Source: JAAYLU01 sp964458805
Lineage (GTDB): Bacteria > Synergistota > Synergistia > Synergistales > Aminobacteriaceae
Direction of reading: 5' to 3'
Assembly: GCA_964458805.1 (NCBI GenBank)
Contig: CAYWKH010000037.1
Span: 1-19,272, forward strand
Length of the DNA: 19,272 nucleotides
Position numbers and translations under genes: made by a program. The notes under the pieces were generated by a model. The model had not been told where the DNA came from. It saw nothing but the letters and a program-made list of their open reading frames with translations, and searched no databases. This document shows, piece by piece, positions 14,921-19,272 of the stretch (positions are counted from its first letter, which is position 1; each line of letters opens with the position of its first letter).

Positions 14921-16011
14921 CGACGATCCCCTCCTGTTGCGTAATCGGAATAGATTTTTTCCCTCTCCTCGCCCTTGAGGACGCGAAATGCGCCCTCGGC
15001 CAGCGCGGGCATCTCGTCCTCGCCCGGGTAGACCAGCACCGGCGCAATCCACTGCACGCGCCGCTGCACCCTGGAGACGAAGTCCCCGTCGTAGGCCACC
15101 CCCCCGGTTACCAGGATGGCGTCCACCCTGCCGGAGACCGCCGCCGCCATGGCCCCTATCTCCCGGGCCACGCCGTAGGCCATAGCCTCGTAGGCAGTCC
15201 TCGCTCCCTCGTCCCCCTTGGAGACAAGGTCCTTGACCTCCCGGACGTCGCTGGTGCCGGTGTAGGCCACGAGCCCGCCCCCGCCGACGACCCTCCTCAG
15301 CATCTCCTTCTCCGTGCGGCCGCCATCGAAGCAGAGGCGCAGAAAGTCACCTGCAGGGAGACCGCCCGCCCTCTCGGGGGAGAACGGGCCGAAGTCGTTC
15401 GCGTTGTTCAGATCGACCATGCGCCCCCTCTCGTGGGCGCAGACCGTGATACCTCCGCCGACGTGTGCGACTATGAAGTTGAGCTCGTCCCAGTCCTTTT
15501 CAAGATCCCTCGCCGCGCGGCGGACGGTGGCCTTTACGTTCAGGGCGTGCCCCAGCGAGGCCTTCGGAAGGTCGGGAAGCCCGGTGACCTTGGCGACAGG
15601 GTCCATCTCGTCCACCGCCACCGGGTCCACGATGAAGGCGGGGATTCCCCTGGGGCGGCAGATGGCGTCGGCAAGTATGCCCCCCAGGTTCGAGGCGTGC
15701 TCCCACGGCTTGCCCATCCTCAGGCGCTTCAGCAGGGCGTCGTCCACTCGGTAGGTTCCGCCGGGGACCGGCTCGACCAGGCCTCCCCGGCCCGCGACCG
15801 CGGAGAGGTCGTCTAGCGAGGCCCCCCTCGAAGCCACCGCCTCGGCTATGGTGTCCAGGCGGAACTGGAACTGGCCGGCGACGGAGGGGAACTCGGACAG
15901 CGCGTCCGGATCGTGACGGACCGTCTCCCTCCACTCCTCGAGGCCGTCCTTGAACCAGGCGATCTTGGTGCTGGTGGAACCCGGGTTGATTGCTAGAACG
16001 CGAAGCAACAT
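14917..16011 (-). CDS. buk: Butyrate kinase (copy 2, first gene of the operon)
   Basis: 364 residues, the same family and length as the kinase at 11915-13009. Motifs are NPGSTSTK (9-16), AVAGRGGLVEPVPGGTYRVD, FIVDPVAVDEMDPVAKVTG, HALNVKATVRR, VAHVGGGITVCAHERGR, GPFSPERAGGLPAGD and LVTGGVAYDGDF. All nucleotide-binding elements appear intact, so both copies should be active. The ATG at 16011 follows GGGGAGGG. It heads a tightly packed run (four-base overlap, then 33- and 9-base gaps) in the order buk-ptb-ptb-buk, so each kinase has its own neighbouring transferase. The upstream gap holds a TATAAT and an unusual repeat set. Confidence 0.93.
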   Translation of the reverse strand: MLLRVLAINPGSTSTKIAWFKDGLEEWRETVRHDPDALSEFPSVAGQFQFRLDTIAEAVASRGASLDDLSAVAGRGGLVEPVPGGTYRVDDALLKRLRMGKPWEHASNLGGILADAICRPRGIPAFIVDPVAVDEMDPVAKVTGLPDLPKASLGHALNVKATVRRAARDLEKDWDELNFIVAHVGGGITVCAHERGRMVDLNNANDFGPFSPERAGGLPAGDFLRLCFDGGRTEKEMLRRVVGGGGLVAYTGTSDVREVKDLVSKGDEGARTAYEAMAYGVAREIGAMAAAVSGRVDAILVTGGVAYDGDFVSRVQRRVQWIAPVLVYPGEDEMPALAEGAFRVLKGEEREKIYSDYATGGDRR

Positions 16012-16025
16012 ACGGACCCTCCCCT

Positions 16026-16105
16026 TTGCTGTTAGGCGAGTTATACCCTGTATTCAGATTCAACAGCTATTTACAGAACTCATTATACATTACTTGCTGT
16101 TAGGC
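16026..16105. repeat. 12-base exact direct repeat and evenly spaced hexamers upstream of the buk/ptb operon
   Basis: TTGCTGTTAGGC occurs at 16026-16037 and again at 16094-16105 (68 bases apart, same orientation). The core GCTGTT is also present inverted (AACAGC) at 16062-16067, exactly midway: successive hexamers start at 16028, 16062 and 16096. One 12-mer lies in the promoter spacer, the other just upstream of the buk ribosome-binding site. This looks like a multi-site regulator target; the regulator is unknown. Confidence 0.55.
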
Positions 16106-16110
16106 ATAAA
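16082..16110 (-). promoter_or_regulatory. Promoter of the buk-ptb-ptb-buk operon
   Basis: A perfect TATAAT on the minus strand (16082-16087) has only a poor -35 (TTTATG, 16105-16110) at 17 bases. A weak -35 with repeats in the spacer is consistent with activator-dependent control. No terminator separates the sensor gene upstream, so read-through is also possible. Confidence 0.5.
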
Positions 16111-16112
16111 GG

Positions 16113-18770
16113 TCAGATCAGGGATATTTCGTAGCTCTTTTCGTCGAACTGGAAGCCGTCCTCCATCACCGCGAGGCACAGCTCGACGGCCAGCGGGTCG
16201 AACAGGATTCCGCTGCCGCTGTTGACCTCGTCGAGCGCCCTGTCCAGCCCAAGCCCGGGGCGGTAGGGGCGGTGCGACGTCATCGCTTCGACCACGTCCG
16301 CCACCGCGACGATGCGAGCCTCGCTTATTATCTCCGCTCCGACGAGCCCGTTGGGATACCCGGATCCGTTCATCCTCTCGTGGTGCTGCACCGCGATCTC
16401 CGCAAGGGGCCAGGGGAACTCGGCCGAGGACAGGATCTCCCACCCGTGAAGAGCATGTCTTTTTATTATCTCGAACTCAACCTGGTTCAGACGACCCGGC
16501 TTCGACAGGATCGACGAGGGTATGACTATCTTGCCGAGGTCGTGGACGAGCGCCCCGTAGTACACCCGGTCCAGGAACGTCTCGTCGAAGCCGCCCTTGA
16601 CGGCCATCGCGCGGGCGAGGCGCGCGACCTCGAACTGGTGCCCCACGGTGTAGGGGTCCTTCATAGCGAGGGTCCTGCCGAGGATCTCTACTATTCCGCG
16701 CGACGTCCCCTCGAGGATTCGAGCGCGCTCCGCCGATGCCGACTGACGCCTCTCGTGCTGCAGCACGCTTCCCACGAGGTCGCAGAAGACATCCAGGGCC
16801 GAATCCTGCGCCTTGGACTGGCTCGCCCCCGCCCTGTGCAGCCCCACCCAGCCGGCGACCCTGCCCTCGGACAGCACCGGCATAATGTGCAGAGGAGAGC
16901 CGAACAGCCTGGCCAGCTCGCCGTGACGCCGCGAGTCCCCGATCGGGGATGGCCGTTCGTGGTCGAGCACCAGCCGTCCCCCGCCCCGCAATCGCTGGTT
17001 TATGGCCTCCATATCCGACCGGGCCAGTATATCGGACAGGTGGGGGGAGGAGCTCCAGATCGCCCTCCCGCCCGACAGCAGCAGTTCCCGGCCGATGTAG
17101 TCGGTCTCGGCGAATTCGATGAAAAAGCCCTCGTCGGCTCCTACGAGGCTCGCCGCCTCCTCGAGCGCCCTGGGGACCACGGAGTAGGAATCGCCGGAGA
17201 GGAGCGTGCCGGAGATACTGACCACCGCCGCCTCGGACTGGATAAGGCCCTCCATCTCAAACTCGCCCTTGCGCTGCGCGGAGATGTCGGTGTATATGCC
17301 GTAACCCAGGACCTCTCCCCCGGGCAGGGAGAAGGAGACCCCCTGCAAGTGGACCTGCACCGCTCCGCCGTCCTTTCTGCGGCGCACTCCCTCCATGCTT
17401 ACAGCCTCGCCCTGCTGCACCTTCCGAGACACCAGCCTGGCCGCGGCTTCTTCCTCGTGCCCCCCGGCCACCAGGGTGTCTACATCGCGCCCCAGCGCCT
17501 CCTCAGGGGTGTAGCCGAACATCCTGCAGAAGGCCGCGTTGACGTTGAGGACCCGGTTATCACTGTCGAAGACTATATATGCGTCGGGTGAATTGCCGAA
17601 GAGCCCCTCCCACATCGACTTCCTGACCGCGAGGGACTTTGCGGCCCTCTTCCGGCGGCGCTCGTTCATCATAAGCAGCGCCACGTAGCAGGCGCCGGAG
17701 AGAAGCACGGCGGCGTTAATGATGATTATCCTGGAGTTCAGCATGCCCTCCTGCTCCGGCTCGTTGATAACAATTGATCCGCGCGGCAGGTCCTCTTTCG
17801 GTATGCCGAGGCGGGCCAGTTCGCCGTGGTCGAACATGGGCACGTACTCAGTGTCGGCCCGGGCGGGGATATTCACGGGGGGCACGCCGGCCAGCACCTG
17901 CAGCGCCATCTCGCCGGCCTTCTCGCCGTGTCTGCGAGCGGACAGGACATTTCCGCCGAAGGCGCCTGCCGCCGGCATCATGTCCCACAGGGAGAAGAGC
18001 GGGCTCGGGCAGGAGTCTCTCACCAGGGAGGCGCTCTGGGAGGGAGAGATGAAGTTGCCTTCCTCGTCCTGGAAGTAAAGCAGCATCAGGATCACAGTGC
18101 CGGGCGGCAGGGCCGACAGCCTATCCTGGAGCTCCGACGTCGATAGACCCAACAGGTTGATTATCCTGACGTATCTCTCAAGCCCGGCCAGATCCCTCCT
18201 GGCCCTGCTCAGCACCGCGAGGCCCGAGTCCGACATGTCGCTGATCAGCGCCAGGTTGCGGGAGCCGGGAAACAGGCGCAGCGCCAACTCCGCGGTCCCT
18301 AGGATGTCCACGTCCTCGAACAGCCCGGTCGCGTTGGGGTACAGGTCGGGGTCGTACAGGCCCCGGTTGTTCAACCCGCAGAAGACGACCGGCACCCCCG
18401 GGAACACTCTCTTTCCAACCCTGTGCAGAAAAGCCAGGGCATCGTCGTCCACGCAGATCACGAGGTCCAGGTCCTTTGCCGAGTACTTACTCTGCATGTA
18501 GTCCAGGAAGGCGGCCTGCGCGGCTCTTGGGAAGTCATGCTTGGTGTCCATGTACTCGACGCTGAAACCGACCTCCCCCAACCCGGAGAGCAGCGCCTGG
18601 CGGACTCCCTCCGTGACCTCGGCCGTCCAGGGGTATATGCTGTGGTACGAGTTCAGAATCAGCACCCTGCTCCTGTCGCCGGCGGCGGGTGCGCCCCCGC
18701 AGGACAGGAGCAGGATAGACGTTGCTATAAAAAAGAATTTACCCAGTCGGCGGAACGCCGTTTTCGACAT
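16113..18770 (-). CDS. Multidomain sensor: exported ABC-type ligand-binding domain, TM, PAS, GAF and HD-GYP
   Basis: 885 residues. Residues 1-30 are a signal or anchor sequence with a lipobox-like LLSC (Cys 24). About 34-335 resembles the ABC_sub_bind periplasmic family (VLILNSYHSIYPWTAEVTEG and VDDDALAF near the start). A transmembrane helix (about 347-368) is followed by RRRKR. Next come PAS (about 386-500, PDAYIVFDSDNRVLNVN), GAF-like (about 510-672) and HD-GYP (about 690-875) with His 711, HDLGK (743-747), HHERMNGSGYP (796-806), Asp 825 and RPYR. All HD-GYP residues are canonical. It likely senses an external ligand and hydrolyses c-di-GMP inside. I start at the ATG at 18770, six bases after AGGGAGG; upstream in-frame codons lack a site. 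Confidence 0.9.
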   Translation of the reverse strand: MSKTAFRRLGKFFFIATSILLLSCGGAPAAGDRSRVLILNSYHSIYPWTAEVTEGVRQALLSGLGEVGFSVEYMDTKHDFPRAAQAAFLDYMQSKYSAKDLDLVICVDDDALAFLHRVGKRVFPGVPVVFCGLNNRGLYDPDLYPNATGLFEDVDILGTAELALRLFPGSRNLALISDMSDSGLAVLSRARRDLAGLERYVRIINLLGLSTSELQDRLSALPPGTVILMLLYFQDEEGNFISPSQSASLVRDSCPSPLFSLWDMMPAAGAFGGNVLSARRHGEKAGEMALQVLAGVPPVNIPARADTEYVPMFDHGELARLGIPKEDLPRGSIVINEPEQEGMLNSRIIIINAAVLLSGACYVALLMMNERRRKRAAKSLAVRKSMWEGLFGNSPDAYIVFDSDNRVLNVNAAFCRMFGYTPEEALGRDVDTLVAGGHEEEAAARLVSRKVQQGEAVSMEGVRRRKDGGAVQVHLQGVSFSLPGGEVLGYGIYTDISAQRKGEFEMEGLIQSEAAVVSISGTLLSGDSYSVVPRALEEAASLVGADEGFFIEFAETDYIGRELLLSGGRAIWSSSPHLSDILARSDMEAINQRLRGGGRLVLDHERPSPIGDSRRHGELARLFGSPLHIMPVLSEGRVAGWVGLHRAGASQSKAQDSALDVFCDLVGSVLQHERRQSASAERARILEGTSRGIVEILGRTLAMKDPYTVGHQFEVARLARAMAVKGGFDETFLDRVYYGALVHDLGKIVIPSSILSKPGRLNQVEFEIIKRHALHGWEILSSAEFPWPLAEIAVQHHERMNGSGYPNGLVGAEIISEARIVAVADVVEAMTSHRPYRPGLGLDRALDEVNSGSGILFDPLAVELCLAVMEDGFQFDEKSYEISLI

Positions 18771-18819
18771 AATCATCCTCCCTGAGTGAAAATCGTCGGA
18801 GACCGCGTGCATTTTCCCT

Positions 18820-18848
18820 ATGATACCCTTATACTGCAAAGGTTCCAA
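18820..18848 (-). promoter_or_regulatory. Promoter of the sensor gene
   Basis: The minus strand reads TTGGAA (18843-18848), a 17-base spacer and TATCAT (18820-18825), about 50 bases ahead of the start codon. The divergent aminotransferase begins at 18874; TATACT at 18830-18835 is a possible -10 for it but has no good -35. Confidence 0.55.
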
Positions 18849-18873
18849 TACAGACACTACGAGGTGAATCACA

Positions 18874-19272
18874 ATGTCCCTGTGCTATATAAACGGCGAG
18901 TTCCTGCCCATCGAGAAAGCAACGCTGCCGGTGACGGACTTCATCATCCTGAGGGGCGTCGGCGTGTTCGAGTCGATCAGCACGTTCCGCAGGAGGCCGC
19001 TGATGCTGACGCCGCACCTGGAGCGCCTCCTGCGCTCGGCCGCGAGCGCATCGCTCACACTTCCCCTTCCCGGGGAGGACATTAAGTCGCTGGTCCTTGA
19101 GGGCATATCCAGGATGACGGAGGACTGCCTCGTCCGCCCCTATATCACCGGCGGAGACGTCTTCCTGTCCGGCGCCTTTCCGGCGTCGAGGCTGTTCATA
19201 CTCTTCGAGAAGATAAACAAGCCCGCTCCGGAGGTCTACTCCAACGGCGTGCTGCTCATGCCGGTGGACGGC
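18874..19272 (+). CDS. Class IV aminotransferase (branched-chain or D-amino acid type), 3' end outside window
   Basis: An ATG at 18874, six bases after GAGGTGA, opens a frame that stays open for 133 codons to the window edge. The product begins MSLCYINGEFLPIEKATLPV and continues TDFIILRGVGVFESISTFRR, PLMLTPHLERLLRSA and VRPYITGG, the fold-type IV PLP-enzyme pattern shared by IlvE, D-amino acid transaminase and aminodeoxychorismate lyase. The catalytic lysine should lie beyond the cut, so the subclass cannot be settled. It diverges from the sensor gene. A branched-chain role would suit the nearby acyl-phosphate genes, but that is inference from context. Confidence 0.85.
   Translation, partial: MSLCYINGEFLPIEKATLPVTDFIILRGVGVFESISTFRRRPLMLTPHLERLLRSAASASLTLPLPGEDIKSLVLEGISRMTEDCLVRPYITGGDVFLSGAFPASRLFILFEKINKPAPEVYSNGVLLMPVDG

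Noticed and set aside
12239..14944. 901-codon plus-strand open frame across the buk/ptb genes
   Set aside because: It is antisense to three motif-complete genes; its composition (rich in Arg, His, Gly, Val, Leu) is the usual shadow of GC-rich codons, with no recognisable domain.
14921..15052. Longer N-terminus for ptb copy 2
   Set aside because: The extension is Arg/Gly-rich, lies wholly within buk copy 2, and the ATG at 14920 has a strong Shine-Dalgarno and an ATGA overlap.
16272..17591. 439-codon plus-strand open frame inside the sensor gene
   Set aside because: Shadow of the PAS/GAF/HD-GYP coding strand, which has canonical motifs throughout.

Overview
This is a GC-rich, gene-dense bacterial window. 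I read 15 protein genes: two are cut by the window edges, and one is a small hypothetical. There is no rRNA, tRNA, CRISPR array, insertion sequence or phage gene, and no gene-free stretch over about 130 bases. The content points to an anaerobic amino-acid or peptide fermenter: tungstate and molybdate ABC importers side by side, doubled phosphate butyryltransferase/butyrate kinase genes, gamma-glutamyltransferase, adenine deaminase and several c-di-GMP-type signalling proteins. Gene content and base composition suggest a Synergistota-like organism. That is an inference from overall impression, not a proof.

Layout. 1-270: 3' end of an EAL-domain gene (+). 354-2677: tungstate importer, with tupA on the minus strand diverging from tupB-tupC on the plus strand, and a short shared control region between them. 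2739-5631: molybdate importer. modA has its own promoter and a palindromic operator candidate; a small minus-strand membrane ORF follows, then overlapping modB-modC. A perfect palindrome at 5685-5712 is a bidirectional terminator between modC and the convergent purine genes. 5724-8781 (-): adenine deaminase followed by a purine permease, one operon with a good promoter. 8882-10135 (-): HD-GYP protein. 10258-11877 (-): gamma-glutamyltransferase-like Ntn hydrolase. 11915-16011 (-): a mirrored cluster transcribed buk-ptb-ptb-buk. 16113-18770 (-): an 885-residue sensor with exported ligand-binding, transmembrane, PAS, GAF and HD-GYP parts. 18874-end (+): 5' part of a class IV aminotransferase, divergent from the sensor and open to the window edge.

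How the genes fit together. The W and Mo importers supply metal for pterin-dependent enzymes such as tungsten aldehyde oxidoreductases or formate dehydrogenases, which in amino-acid fermenters pass carbon through acyl-CoA. The Ptb/Buk pairs would turn acyl-CoA (butyryl or branched-chain) into acid plus ATP. The nearby class IV aminotransferase, if it acts on branched-chain amino acids, would feed that route. Adenine deaminase with its permease salvages purine as carbon and nitrogen. Three possible c-di-GMP phosphodiesterases (one EAL, two HD-GYP) and no visible GGDEF cyclase make signal breakdown a recurring theme. Regulatory DNA is the least ordinary part: a palindrome on the modA start site, face-to-face -10 elements in the tup divergon, and an evenly spaced repeat set in front of the buk/ptb operon.
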